DNA of 64,000 nt from Azadirachta indica (GCA_022749755.1 CM040443.1:17699244-17763243), one strand, 5' to 3'; positions 1 to 13,290 are shown, counted from the stretch's first letter. The notes: a model not told the origin generated them from the sequence alone. Numbers and translations: made by a program.

Positions 1-325
1 TGCTCCAATGATGCTCTAATATGTAGCTAGAAAAGACTAATTGGAAAAAGAAATTTCTTCACTTTAGAGAATAAAAATTGTCAATCAATTAAACTAAAAT
101 ATTCCACATGTAAGCAATTGCAAAATATAAACCATGAATTCAAATTGTGTATAAAAAAAAAAAAAAAAGCCACGGTCTAGATTTTGTATCCTACATGCAA
201 ATTCAAAAGAAATATAGCTATTAACGCTACAGGAAACTATTTGGTCATGTAAATTAGAGCAACAAGATAGCAACAATGGACAAGATAACACCATTCTAGA
301 AAGGTTTTAAGTGTTATGAAGTTAC

Positions 326-927
326 TTCTCTATGATCTTCTTGTGCACTCTGACTACATTGGAATAAAAAGGGCAACAACTCAGGCCACTCCCCTGCTGG
401 AACGGCATATTTGGCAACGATACTGACAACATTTGCACTAGCACGACGTACAGGTGCACTGCAGATACATAATCATGCTAGGTCATCTTCAGATCCCAAA
501 GCAAAGTGAATTAAATAGAAAAGGAAGTCTATTTCTTTTTCAATAAATAAATCCATAATCTAGCTTTCTAGTTACAAGAATTAACCGATCAAAGAAAGAA
601 TTTTGAACAGAAAAAGCGGTCAAGTGAACGGATTAGACTGAGAATTGAGCACCTGTGTTCCATGGTGATGCTCTCTATGAGGGACTGCTTGACGAGGTGC
701 TTGAGTTGAGGAGAGAGCTTAGCCCAGTGTCCGGTGATCTTCTTGCGGAGGAGGACAGCGGCAAGCTGCCGAACATTCGGAGTCTTAGCGGTACGAAGGT
801 GCTGAACAAGAGCAGGTACAACCTGCGGATCCTTAGCCAATCGCTTAATCTGCTCTTCGGCTTGCCTTCGAGCGTCGTTGTCTGGCATCAAGAACTGAAT
901 CAACAGCAATTCCAGCGATTGAGCCAT
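326..927 (-). CDS. IMB4: Importin-4-like nuclear import receptor, 5' exons (partial)
   Basis: Importin-beta family karyopherin, a HEAT/ARM-repeat receptor that carries cargo through the nuclear pore with Ran. Exon 1 is 653-927 (ATG at 927, 91 codons plus two bases). It begins MAQSLELLLIQFLMPDNDAR and contains the importin-beta N-terminal pattern with QLAAVLLRKKITGHW. Exon 2 is 326-458; its first base completes a Ser codon, then APVRRASANVVSIVAKYAV and ending SAQEDHRE. Donors (GTGCTC at 652, GTAACT at 325) and acceptor (CTGCAG ending at 459) are canonical, and the phases join cleanly. Exon 2 closely matches the plant importin-4 family as I remember it. The family is about 1,050 aa, so only ~136 aa are here and the rest lies beyond base 1. 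Bases 1-325 are intron. No lesion is visible. Confidence 0.93.
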
Positions 928-1102
928 TGCTTTCAACTTCTTTTGTATTAGCGACGGTAATTGAACAGGAAACCCTACAATATAAGAAGACGATACAGAC
1001 TGAGAGAAAGGCTGCTGCTGCCGCTGCTGGTGGGTGCAGAGGTTTTGCTGCCTTTGCTTGATATTTAAGACTTACAATGATGGTGGGGTTTATATTTATA
1101 CC
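928..1102 (-). promoter_or_regulatory. Importin-4 5' leader and TATA box
   Basis: Reading the minus strand, TATAAATATAAA lies at about 1090-1101, roughly 165 bases upstream of the importin-4 ATG. A start site about 30 bases further on, near 1060, would give a leader of about 130 bases with CAG/CAGCAG-rich sequence at 1008-1030. The TATA match is seen directly. The start site is inferred. Confidence 0.6.
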
Positions 1103-1125
1103 GTCTGTCTGGAACTGTGGCAAAT

Positions 1126-1603
1126 ATGTGGGTAAGAAAAAGTGAGTACGGTTTAATTCGGTTCAGTTTTTGAAAAATTAAATCGAATTTAAAAATTTTA
1201 GATCTCAAAATTTTGATACTAAATTAAATTGAATTAAAAAAATAAATCATATCAAACTAATATATATTAGAACTGAATTAAAATTAGATTGATTTTCGGA
1301 TTAATTCAATTTTTTAATAAATTTATTACTTTTAAAAAAAATTCAATGTATTAAACTACATCGTTTTATGAAAATACAGTAAAATGATATCATTTATATT
1401 AAAAAAAATTAAAAAACAATAAATTCAATACAATCCAAGTTTTTTGCATCAAAACTGAAATTGGATTAAAAATTTTGAATTTTTTATTTTAAAAACTAGA
1501 ATCGAATTGAATTGTATAAAATACCAGACTGAACCAGTCAACTCCGGTCTGATTTCTGTCTAATTCGATTCGATTTAGCTTTTCTGCCCACCCCTATACA
1601 TGG
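1126..1603. mobile_element. Degenerate hAT-like MITE relic
   Basis: The right end reads TTTTCTGCCCACCCCTATA, the reverse complement of TATAGGGGTGGGCAGAAAA, which resembles the TAGGGGTGGGCA-type ends of plant hAT elements. The left end near 1130 (GTGGGTAAGAAAAAGTG) is a weaker inverted match. Between them are many variants of AATTCGGTT/AATTGAATTC arranged roughly in inverted order. There is no coding capacity. The class assignment rests on the end motif only, and no target-site duplication was resolved. Confidence 0.45.
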
Positions 1604-4137
1604 ATAGTTCTACCAATTTTTTATGTATATCTGCCTTAAAATAATAAAAATAATAGTCGAGTGTATTTTTTTAATATAATCTAATCGAAAGTTTTAATTA
1701 GATTTAATTTAATGTCGTTCAAAAATTTAAACATTTAATCTGAACAAAATTTATGTTCACCATTTTTTAAAAAGAAAATGATATTCACTTTATATTTAAA
1801 AAAAGTTGAACTCGTGCTCTATTTTTTAAGAACAAAAGTAGTGATACTGATTAGAACCAGAATTTATTACAGGAATATTTACTTATCTCCATATAGCATA
1901 TTATGATTGCAGTCCGTGCTCAAATTGACCTTGAGATACGTTTGAAGGACTTGATATGGTTAGGTCTTTGCATCCGAATAGAGCTTTTAAACCCCAATCT
2001 AAGTTGCGAAAAATTAAGCTTACCTATCTTTTAGTGACTAGGGTCATAATGTTAAAATCTTAAAAGATGTTTGACATAAAATATTAATTGTTATGAATAG
2101 TCTTGTGTATTAAGATGGTGCTCTTAAACTTAATACTTAGGTTTAGTTTTTTTATATTGTTGTGTAAATGTTTCATAGTTCAACTAGTAAAATCTCTAAC
2201 AATAGTACAAAAGATCTAGAGTACAAACTCAACTCATATTGGATTAGAGGAAATTTGAGTTATTTTCTTGTAACGTTTATGAAAGAAATTAAAAAAAAAT
2301 ATATTGTGAAAAATTTTAGGTATTTTACAATTTTACGGATTATAGTGATTGTTCAATTAAAATTTTATTATTGGTATGATTGAATTTTATGTACATTTTA
2401 GATATTAATATGATCTTAATTCATTAGAAGAGTTTACTAATTTGTGAGGCATTAGTAAGGAAAATCAAACCAATAATTTAAATTTTTGTAAAACAATTTC
2501 TATTGTTTTTAAGTTTTTTTAGAATGTAGAATTGTCGGTACTTGATAGTATTTGCAAGGATACAAATAATAATATATTATTGTAAACCCTAACATAGTAA
2601 AAATTTTTAATACATGTTACATATATGGTAACTAGATAATTTTAAAATTTTTGGTGGATATAAATTTTAAATTATTCGTATTTTATCCTATCTATTATCA
2701 TCCCCATACCTTTCATACCACAGTCCATAAATTTTGAGCACCTAAAAAAATGTGGTTTGGATCCATCATGTTGTATATACTTAATAAAATAATGTCATTG
2801 GAAATTGGGCCTAAACTTAGTCTTATAATCAACTTTTATATATCGACATAAATCATTTTCCTTTTTTATAAATTACTTTCATAATTTTCATTCATTCTTG
2901 ATAGTATCCCATTTATTTTTTAGTTAGAATTTATTACTACATTTGATGTCAATTGTTATACAAAAATTTTAGCATTTATATTTTAATTAAAATTTATTAT
3001 ACTCATTTTCAGTGTCTTTACTAAAATTTCTTTTCATGATTTTCTATCAATTTTAATTACTTCGCTTCACTGTTAAGTCAATCATTGCACTATTCATACA
3101 AATAAACCACAATGACTTTCTTTCTCCCAAATATATGTAACTAATAAATTGACATATTTTGAGATATTTTTAAAATTAGTGTGACTTTTTAGTTTAATAG
3201 ATCAAATATTAACAACTAAAATGTCTTTAACCCTTGTTCTCATTTGTGTTGATTATATAAAAGAATTCAATACAAATGATTCTTGATAATTATTATAAAA
3301 TTAAAAGGAGATAAAAAAATGGTTAGAAATTTAGAATATAACATACCTACTTCAAAATTACTATGAAATTTATCCATAAGTATATTACCATGATTTTTCT
3401 TGAATGAAAATAGTCATAAAATTCATCTTCAATACATTAAATTATTACATAATTTTATCATTCTTACAAAAATCATAGGAAGACTTTTAAAAAATTTAGC
3501 AAACCCTCAAAAGACATGATTTCTTACACATGTTCGCTAAAAAGTATTTTTAAACAAATAATGAAACAATAAATAAGAACATACTTTGTGTAAATTTAAT
3601 GGATAGGCTTCTAGTACTTTTTGTTATTTTCAATTTTATATACATCTTTTCAAATACTTATTTGTTACAGATAAACATATCTTATTTACTATTTTGCTAG
3701 ATATTTTTTATTAACATCTCCCTTTTTATCTACAGTGCTACTATTAGAAATATGTAAATTAATATGTACTTTACTTTAGCAAGTTAATATTTTTAACTAT
3801 TTAAAACAAAGGAAAAAATAAATCAAATACAAATATTAATTTAAAGTAATTATTAATGAAAAAATTTAGCATTTAGAAATTATATTTTATTATTATGCAG
3901 TAATTTTATTATAGACTTATTATATTTTTAAGTATTTTTATTATAAATCAAATTCTATATACATATATAATTTCAGAAAAGATAAATCAGTAATATATTT
4001 TCATGGAAATTATGTAGAGATAGAATCTAAAACTCAACTGATACACTTTCTCAAGCTAGTGATTGTTGCTAGCATTGTTCTTATACATAATATTGTCTTG
4101 TGTTTGAAGTGTAAGATTGGATTGGATTGTGTGTGCG

Positions 4138-4173
<36 letters not shown>

Positions 4174-4815
4174 AAAGTCTAATTTTACTTAAAAATATTT
4201 AAAATTTTAAATGAAAAATATTTATTGTTCATTAATTTATTTAAATTAAAACATATTTAAATGATTTTTCAAATTTAAGAATTATTATATATTTAAATTA
4301 ATTATTATCTCACTAAATTGAGAATACAAATATTACTATCCCAATTTAAATTATTCTTTATATTTAATTAATTTTTCTTCGTATTGATTTAAATAATTAT
4401 ATAAATCAATAATACAAATATATGTTGTATAGGTATCAACATTTATTCTAAAATTTTTAGTTTAAAAAATATGAAAATAAAGCAAACCATGTACTAATTT
4501 ATTATTTTGTCTCATATTAGAGTTGATTATCCCAATTATATAATATATATATATATAATATAATATATCTTGTTTATTTTATTATTTATAAACATTTATA
4601 TAGTAAATTAAACACTTATATGATGAATTAGTATTTATCAAATATTTCTACTATAAATTTAATATTTAATTATAATAATTAAAAATTAAATTTATAATTT
4701 AAAAAATTAATTCTAAGTTATGAGATAATTTATGTCATGAAAAATTACAGTATAAGTCAACTCATATTTAAGAATTAAATGGTGGGTCCTATGTGAGATT
4801 CAAATATTTATTTTT
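1604..4815. other. AT-rich intergenic DNA, no gene seen
   Basis: About 3.2 kb of very AT-rich sequence with no open frame of protein-like composition and no recognised repeat class, apart from an AT dinucleotide run at 4138-4173. It is probably old, decayed repeat DNA between the importin-4 promoter and the MULE relics. Confidence 0.6.
4138..4173. repeat. (AT)n microsatellite
   Basis: Near-perfect AT dinucleotide run interrupted by a single AC. Confidence 0.9.
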
Positions 4816-5580
4816 GAAAATTTTCTCCTATTAACCGCGTTTTCTCCACAATTTTTTATAAAAAGCCATGTAACAAAAAATTTTTCAAACTTAGTTAAAT
4901 AAAATATTTTGGACTATTTTGCCCTCATAGCCACCTTAACAAAAACAACAAAACTGACCCTTGTTAGACACTATTTTGAAAAATTCTCTCCCAAAACTCG
5001 AATTTGCGCGCCATCCGCGGTGGGCAGAAGCTGTTGATGGCAAGAGACAGTATTTTTGCAGTGAAAGGAATTGATATTATTGATGATAATGAACCCGAAC
5101 AAGGCGAGCATTTCTGATTATGAAATTGAAGCAAAGTTGCATTAGGAAGAGCAAAAATTTTAAGTTTTTAACATGATTCAAGTGGTAGAAATGTTAATTA
5201 TATGTTTGGTATGAATTTTTGTGTGAATCATGTTGATTTAGGACTAGATTTGGGCTGAAAATGATCATGTGACGGCCTCACGATACTTTTGAGTACAAAC
5301 AAACTCAAAAGTACAAAATAAGCGTAAATTAAAACTGTAAGGTTCTTCATGCTCGAAAGAAAGTACAGTTTCTAGTTTGCTGTAAACTATACTTTTGAGC
5401 GTGTATACTTTAAAGTGTATAAAACCTTTGGAGTTTCGGGCACAGCCAATTTCGCACTTTTGGTTTCATTTGTTCTTAAAAGTATGGTTTCCAATTCATT
5501 GGAACCATACTTTTGAGTGCAAACATAATGTTGTTTTTTAATTCAATTATGCTTGAAATTGTGGTTTCAAATTTGACATG
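4816..5580. repeat. MULE-like terminal sequence with short-motif array
   Basis: Bases 4816-4960 (GAAAATTTTCTCCTATTAACC onward, then GGACTATTTTGCCCTCATAGCC) look like a plant MULE end, similar in style to the end at 49321. From 5281 the word ACTTTTGAGT recurs (about 5284, 5390 and 5506), including an inverted pair ACTTTTGAGT/ACTCAAAAGT at 5284-5311. This recalls the motif-rich arrays inside the MULEs at 38994-49914. No partner end was found, so this is inference from style. Confidence 0.4.
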
Positions 5581-6660
5581 CTCGAACCCATAGTTTTGGG
5601 TTTTTCAGTTTATATACCATGTTTATTTGCAAACTATTTTTATTATTTGTATTTAGCAATTTTGTGTTTTTTACATACAGAAAGGATGGTTACCATGATG
5701 AGCATACTAAATACTAAGAGATCTAGACACTTTCTTAGTGTGTTGACATCACTCTCACATTTATAGGTGCTAAAAAGGATGTAGGAGAAGCTAACTGCCT
5801 GATAGTAGTTGTTTTTTAGGTAGATTTGTTTCAGTCACTTCTTGGACCTGTAAGATGTACATTTCTTAGGCAACCTGGTCTACCACATCTTTTTGCATGA
5901 GGTTATAATGAATGATGCCAAGTAGAAGATGTGGTTTTTCATTGGAGGCACTTTTATCCACTTCTCGCAAGTAGAGTTCGGGTTAATCATAGAGCTCAGT
6001 TTTAGGTTATTTCTCATTATGGATGAAGAGAGTGATTGACTTAGGGAGCAATATTTTGGTGGTGCGATTATGATCATATTGGAGGCCTTTTACAAGGCTT
6101 ATGTGAAGTTCGACTTCAATACCATATATGATGTGGACACCATAAAGCTCTCACTTTACATCCTACTTCAGAACTTGTTATTTGGGAAGGGCTACAGATA
6201 ACATTTTGACATTTGGTTGATGTATATTGTAGTTGATGTAAACAAGTTCAATCAGTGTCCATGCAATTTGATATTGTTATTTCAATTTGCAGAGTGCAAG
6301 GCAACAGCATTCGCTATGAGCGAGGGAGGTGGATAATGACATACTGCCCTTGGCTTCAAAGCTGTTCCCCAATGATGATGGTAGACGAATGACCACAAAT
6401 CTAACATTCCATGAGGACAACTAACATGTAACTTTAAGGCATTTTGAGGACAATGTTCGTGGATGGATGTCTAAGGAGTTCGGTGAAATATGGCAGGAGA
6501 TTTGGTCTCTGTGATCAGATTTCAATACCTTCACAGAATGTTACGACAAGATCCTTGTCTTCATGTAGGAGATTTGGTGGTGTATGTAGTCACATAGGGG
6601 ATCGTTTGTTTAGGTATTATCTCAAAACTCATCTAACTATCAGTATATGAATATGCAATA
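5037..6660 (+). pseudogene. DUF1985 / Ulp1-type MULE protein relic
   Basis: A short open frame starts at 5037 (MARDSIFAVKGIDIIDD..., 26 codons to a stop). From about 6040 a plus-strand frame reads EQYFGGAIMIILEAFYKAYV, then DTIKLSLYILLQNLLFGKGYR, and near 6240 VDVNKFNQCP. This order (an E.YFGG motif, a Leu-rich LYFLE.xLLGK-like segment, then D.L..FN.YPW) is the layout of the DUF1985 domain at the N-terminus of Ulp1-like proteins carried by Kaonashi-type MULEs. Many stops and frameshifts interrupt it. No protease domain follows on this strand. The Ulp1 relic at 12083 is on the opposite strand, so this piece probably comes from a separate or rearranged element. Confidence 0.55.
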
Positions 6661-6798
6661 GTATTAAAGGTGCCTGAGGCCTCGTTATTGTGTTAATATT
6701 TCTTTTCTTGTGAATAATATGGTATGCAATAGTTGTGTGGGTACTTGAGGCCTTGTTATTGTTGAGATTTTTCTTTTGTGGATAATATAATTTACAAT

Positions 6799-7430
6799 AA
6801 TAATGAAGGTGTGTTGTGAAATCCACAAGTGCACAAAATAGTAACAAGTAATATAGCGATAAAAAAGGATGTCGAACCTATAATGATTATTTACCTATTA
6901 ACTATTGAAATTATTCTAGTTCTAAATTATTTGAAATTTAAAAAAACAAATGAAGTTAAATTGAAAAATAAGAAATTGAATAAACACTTAAAAAGATGAA
7001 TATTTCACTAAAAAAGAAAACACTAAGGCATCTAACTCACCTAACCAATCTAATCTCTAATCTTAACAATGTAATCAATTAATTATCATCCTATTTGACA
7101 GCGATATATTCTAACTTATCTAGGACTCTCTCTTAAATAGAATTAGAATTAGCTAACGTATGATAACCTGTGATGTTTCTATATGAATTTAAAAGTATTC
7201 AAATACATTAAGATCACCAATATTTCACATAAAACCTTACAAATTATGTTGGCACATTCTTGTCTTTCATTTAATTTATGGCATACATTATGCAAAGCTA
7301 AATTACACGAATGATCTCTTGAATTAACATGCAAAATAAATCATTCAACTATTGGTCAGATAATTGAAAGTATTAAACTCAATAATTTTTACTTATAAGA
7401 GATAATAAAATTAGGGTTTCAACCAAATAT
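6799..7430. repeat. Dispersed dicot repeat, class unresolved
   Basis: The stretch beginning CCACAAGTGCACAAAATAGT, with GATGTCGAACC about 45 bases on, and the later AACATGCAAAATAAATCATT resemble a non-coding repeat I recognise as common in dicot genomes. It has no open frame. I cannot assign it to a transposon class from this single copy. Confidence 0.35.
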
Positions 7431-8099
7431 GAGCATTGTATTTGAGCATTGTTCATTCACAAAATTTTTGGACCAAAATATCCCCATGACCATTTTAACA
7501 AAACTCTTTGTTTTTTCCTCCCATTCTTAACATTTGTTCTCCAAACTTTAACACCTAATTGAAAATCTCCATACTTTGTACATTATAATTGATTCATACA
7601 CATTATTATAGATAATATTTACTCAAATATAAGATTCACTACAAAAGTGAGTATTTTTACAGTTGAATTTTTAATTTAACAAAGAAAAACAAGTTAGATT
7701 GTGGGAAATGTGATATTTTATGTATAACTTGACAATTAATATTTAAAGCTGGTAAATATGTTGTGTTTTTGATGTTATAAAGCAGTTGATATGAGAAAAA
7801 TGTTGAATTGTAGAGGTTGAAGACGATCTAGGCTTCAACTTCCGTTGAATTAGTTTTGAGTAGGGTGAAAATTTCACTTTATTTAAAAGTAGGTTTTGAG
7901 TTCAATAAAAACTGAATTTCAAATAATGTCGAAATAAGTGTTAAGTACTTAAGAAAGTGGTAATCGTGTTTTTTTTTTTTTTTAACAGTTTTTTTTGCAC
8001 TATAGTATAATTATGGATGGGAAATTAATGATAGCCACTCGGTTTAGAAGATCATGGGAATAAACTCTGCACGGTAGTGATGTGTATATAGGTGGAGAG
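7431..8099. other. Non-coding spacer with possible MULE end
   Basis: Bases 7466-7500 (TTTTTGGACCAAAATATCCC, then ATGACCATTTTAACAAAAC) resemble MULE terminal sequence and lie upstream of the transposase relic at 8100, so this may be that element's left end. No inverted partner could be located further right. A T-run occurs at about 7971-7983. No gene is visible. Confidence 0.3.
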
Positions 8100-10612
8100 A
8101 GCATGTGATTGTATGTGGATCAAGGTATATCATACAAACAATTTATACAGATTTTGTATGCTTCACATAGGATAAATCCTACTAAGTTCATGATTAGGAC
8201 AAAAGTGATCTTCATTGACAATGGACAAGTGTTGGAGGTGCCTTTAAATGCCGCGAATATCAATACAGATCCACTTTTTGAGCATTTATGAATGCTAAAG
8301 ATATACATTGTACATTGAGCATGAGGGGCTATTATTTACTATATTTGAGCATGGAATACATAGTTGAAGCAGAACATATAAGACCACATGGTAATGAGCA
8401 TTCACTACCGATGGAGATACTATACCCCTATTTAGGTCATTTAAGGGTAGCAATCACCTGAGCAATGTAGTTCTTACACTGCCAACATAACTTCAGAATA
8501 TTAACAAATTCTAGTACATTAATGCAAGGGTTTCAGGCTGTTTCCCTCCACTAGTGCAAAATGAAGACTCTTCATCAGGACAAAATATAGACCCATCTAT
8601 TGCGGAGCATGATGTTCCTATCCAAAAAGACGATGTTACGACCCTCGATGGAGGTTTTTATTCGCCTTGCTATAATAATGTAAAACCACTCAAGTATTAT
8701 GTTAGTTAATTAGACTTTGATGGCACCAATTTCCTCATCAACATGAATGTATAAATGTCGCTGATGATGAAGAAATCAAGGTAACACAAAATGTTCATCC
8801 AAGTGCTAATTTTTGAAGTAGCCTAATGGTAGCCCCATCATCATCAAATCAATACATTCGGTATTTATCTTCCATTTCACCGTCTATAATGATGCTAAGT
8901 GATACTTCTTCAAATAACCATGATTAAGGTATTATCTGCGTAGGGCATATTTTCAATACGAAACAAAATTGCAGGATAAACTCATCATGATGGCATTGAA
9001 GAACCATTCCCAGCTGAGGGTTTTCAATTTACACAAGCACTAATTTGAGGTGAAATATATCAAGCAATTAAGAATAACAAGATGCCTATTATTGAGTTAC
9101 CAACATGAATATAGGTTATACTTGTCAAAATGAGCAGTTACAGGATTGGCATTGATAAGCAACTACTCGCTTAATTGGACAAATTATCAAAGATAAATTC
9201 AAAAATGCCAATCAAATTTACATCCCAAGGAATATCTAGGATGATATTTACAACGATTATAGGGTTTATCTTTTACACTTAAAGACTTAGCAAGTAAGAA
9301 AGAAGCATTGAGGCGTTTATGTGAAGATCCAACTGAATCATTAAAGGGATTCCTATTATACTATTGCAATTTAGAGGACAAAAAGTAAATACGGTCTCTG
9401 TGATAGAAACAGATAACGAGATCACTTCTCATACTTCTTTATAGCACTAAATCCATATATTTAGGGGTTTTACATTACTATATGGCTTTTATCTCAACTG
9501 ATGGTACCGTTCTAAAGGGTAAATATCGGGAGACATTGTTTGTAGTAGTTGTAGTTGATAGAAATAATCAAATATATCTTGTTACCTTTGATATCGCCAA
9601 TTATGAGAATGATGCCTTATAGAAGTAGTTCTTTTTGATGTTGTGGGATACAATTGGTCCAATAAAGGATCTGGTATACATCCAAATCGACACAATAACT
9701 TCCAAAAGGGAATCAACATAGTGTTTCCAAATGCAGTTCATGGATTTTGTGATTACTATATCTTTAGTAATGTTAAGCCAAAATACAAGATACGACAATA
9801 GAAGATAAACACTTTCATGTTAACGTACTAATAAGCTGTTAACACCTATCAGTTTAATGAGTTTAATGAATTCATGAATAATATAAAGATGATGCATCTT
9901 GTGGCTACAAACTACCTAAAAAACGAAGTGGACATTCATAGATGGGCAAGATCTTATTTTTCATCTCGCAATATGACATGTTAACAACGAAAATCACTAA
10001 GAGTATGAATTCCTTGCTTAGACATACACAATGTCTCATATCGTATAACTGGTCAACTTTATAAGGTCTATAATCCAAAGAAAGTTTTATGAGCGAAGAG
10101 AATTAGCTTCTGTGTAAGATGGATTTCTAACCATATAGGCACAAATAAATGTTGATGAGCAAACAGAGTTGTCACGTACCATGACTGATGATCCTGTTAT
10201 GCGGTGTGAATTTGCAATGAAAGATTGGGAGAATATTGATGTTATGGAACTACATGAGAAAAAGTGTACTTATTGACTGTTTGATCTTTCGCAACTGCCA
10301 TGTGCTTATACTCTTCCAGCATGTAGAAATGTAAAACTAGCAATTAACTCCTTTGGTCGCACTTCTACATGACCGATATGCTCGTGCATGAGTACATCAA
10401 GCCCATCAACCTAATTGGTAATAACGTTGACTGGTTGAATTCATCCAAGTTACGAGAAAGAAACATTAAGTCTCCAAGACAATGCGTCTTGGTCGAGCGA
10501 CCAAGGAAATAATGGATTCTATCGATAAGAGAAGACGTGGTTACGAGGAGGTGTTTCCAGTGCCGAAGAGTTGGCCACAACCTCGCAACATGCAAAAAAT
10601 CTAATTCCATTC
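8100..10612 (+). pseudogene. MULE (mudrA-like) transposase relic
   Basis: Decayed transposase with family landmarks in the right order. An N-terminal segment at 8109-8290 (YKQFIQILYASHRINPTKFM) matches the plant MULE N-terminal region. At 9500-9640 the catalytic-core approach STDGTVLKGKYRETLFVVVV runs into DRNNQIYLVTFDIANYENDA, matching the family's IDGTFLKGKYGG...D...YPIAFAI...ENDASW pattern. At 10270-10340 comes LFDLSQLPCAYTLPACRN. Near 10545-10590 a zinc knuckle CFQCRRVGHNLATC is readable. Stops and frameshifts occur throughout. It may pair with the minus-strand Ulp1 relic at 12083 as one convergent two-gene element, the arrangement seen in the better-preserved MULE at 38994. Confidence 0.75.
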
Positions 10613-12082
10613 CATCTGAGTTAGTGATAATTATTTAGTTGTATGCTTTAAATATCAATTAATTTTATTTGTTAAGGTTGTAAATTCTTTAATACATAAT
10701 GGCATTGGTTTGTTGACATGATAATGATATTGTTTATGAAATGATATTTATAGAGTATGTGTTTATATATTAACAGCTTAAGCATGTGTTGGACTACCCA
10801 AGTGAATTAAATTGGTGTGTTGTATTGTGCAAAACTGCGAAAGGATAGGGGTTTTGGCAAATATTATGGAACATCATCCAATCTCTTAAAATTCAATTTT
10901 TACGCCTAAAAGAAAATCAATAATTACAAAAAAAAAAAGAATTCATTCTTTCCATTTGATTTTCAAATTGTCTTAAACGTTGCACAAAAATTTTTTACAT
11001 ACAGAATCACAATCCTTCCTTGTACCAATCTATTTCAACTTTCAATTTTTTTCCCACTAACAATTTAAATAAATCAATATTTTTTGCCCAAATTTCCATT
11101 ACTAAATCAAACATTTTGCTACAATTCCTTAACAGCTCCAACTTTGAATTTCCTTTTTCCTTACTAATAATAAAAAATTTAGTAACTTTTTTACCAAATT
11201 TCTATCACTATCATTAATCAAAACACAATTATACTGCAATTCCTGATCACTTCAATTCCTTAACCTGTTTCCAAACAAATTATGCTTCAATCAATCAAAA
11301 TTAGGTTTTTTCTCAATTAAATTAGGGTTTTAATTACCCAAAATCAAATTGAGATTTCAATTTCAACAAGATCTGAAGATAAATTAGTTTTCATTTAAAA
11401 AAATTCACAATCGTATAATTAAACCAATAAATCTAGCCCACAATTAAGAAGGTTTGAAGAGAAGAGGGATAGGAGAGATAAAAAGAAACGAAGAGGAAAA
11501 AAAAATTGTGAGTTATGTTCACTATCTTGCCACAATTTCATTTATAGGCCACCATTGCTTACCTTGCATTGCCATCGCTGTAAGAAAGAAGGTTTGGAGA
11601 TTTGAAGAATTGAGGAAACAGAAGCAGAAATCCCGCGAGAACATAAGAGAGGAAATATAAAAATATGTAAACAATTTATTTTTTATAAAAAATAGTACAA
11701 TTATAAATTTGCCTTTAAATATATCTTTTATTTTACAAACAATTATTGAATTACTTTTCTAACCTCGATAATGTTAACTTTAATGGTAATTTGCTGTTAA
11801 AAGGGGCACTATAGATGACTTTTCAAAATTTTAGGTTACTTGTAAAGATTGTCAATAAATATGAGGATAAAACTAAAAATAACCCATTTAATTAATTCAC
11901 CTTATTCCATGAATTCATAATTCATTATTGGAATTGTGTTTGATTGAATTGGCTCTGTTTGTTTTTTACTTACCAACTTGACAATTGCATATGTAACACC
12001 AAAATGCAATGCAAATATTAATGATAATAATCAACTGAATGTCAATAATACATACAACAAAAAATCCCTATGATAAGTTACC
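10613..12082. other. Spacer between MULE relics, no gene seen
   Basis: Mostly AT-rich and non-coding. Bases 11440-11660 are purine-rich and read on the minus strand like a leader (CTCTCTTATGTTCTCGCGGG followed by a CTTCTG-rich stretch), but no convincing exon follows. Confidence 0.4.
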
Positions 12083-13290
12083 CTTTTACAAGTCCACTAG
12101 CACTCTCTTCTTTATATACGGTCCAACTTCCGATCCAAAATAAAAAATACGTCTTAATCCTAAATATTGTATGAATATGTACATGAAAATCCCAGAATCT
12201 CTGAATTTGGGATCTTGATAAGGACGCCATGCATTAGACAAATGTAAGTAAACGGTGACAGATGCTTGGCAACATTGATTTGATACTTGTAAAATCTTGC
12301 TTGGTGTAGTAAGTGCGGAAGTAGGGCACATAAGGCCTTTATAGCGAAGCGAAGGCCATCTCGTCATCTCCATAAGCGCCTAGTATAAAGTTGTATACTG
12401 TGATACGCTAACCTTTTAGATCAATAACACATGCCACTCAGTGATCATTGAGCACATTAACAAGAATGTATATGGTGTCAACAAGACCCTAGTCCCTATG
12501 TAATCAACTTTGCCTCCCCAACACGTAAAACTCCAAGTTGATCATGGGTATATAATGTCCTTAGTGAGATCTCCGTTCTTGTAACCATCCCATGTTACTT
12601 AAATAAATGTTTGCATAAAGGTTTGATAAGTCATGAGTATGGAAATAGTAAATATAAATCACCATTCACAAAATCACAAAATTTACATATGGATGTAGGC
12701 ATCCAACAGTTCAGTTTCGGGCCATTAAGTCCCGAAGAACCATCTGCCAGTGCGCTAACATGTCTATATACTCATTCATATGCTATGCCAAAAAATGTAC
12801 ATCAAATATGTGTTACCTATTTGTAAAACAAAATAATATAAAACAAAGTAATGAAAAACAAATTAATGCAAAGCAAAGTAATAGACATAATAAAACTCAA
12901 TTATGAACAGGTTGTCGCTTACAATGTTCTTAAGCTATCACCTAGGGTCGGCCACACCCTTTGTCCACTCCAAAGTTAGTGTGGTGCTCTCGCGTACAAT
13001 GGACACCCTCAGAGTGCTTAGTCATTATAGTAAATTGGCATACAGGTTATGTAGAACAGGTGCACGAGGTTGAATCTTATATGCTGCCCCGTATATGGCC
13101 TTGGTTTTTCATTAACTCGTTTGCACAATCAGAAAGGATTAGTTTATAAGCTTTGTAATGCCAACCCTTTCTTATGCCTTCAACCAAACCGGCTCACCTC
13201 ATCAAAGGGTGGTATGGAAAGGATGCGCATACTTGATTCGCCAATGTCATTATCACCATCATTGTTATGAAATATGAAAAATAACAAGTT
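12083..13290 (-). pseudogene. Ulp1-like (C48) protease relic from a MULE
   Basis: The best-preserved part is 12083-12390. On the minus strand, two overlapping frames give IKALCALLPYLLHQARFYKY, then DPKFRDSGIFMYIFIQYL, ending GPYIKKRVLVDL. The family pattern is a Leu-rich segment, then Q/P..F.GDCGIF with the nucleophilic Cys, then a short hydrophobic helix. Here DCGIF reads DSGIF (TCT where TGT would be expected), so the catalytic Cys is replaced by Ser. Upstream (12400-13290) the reading is interrupted by many stops. Orientation opposes the transposase relic at 8100-10612. In Kaonashi-type MULEs an Ulp1-like gene commonly accompanies the transposase. Confidence 0.55.

Noticed and set aside
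655..951. Plus-strand open frame over the importin-4 exon
   Set aside because: It is the antisense shadow of a clearly conserved minus-strand exon.
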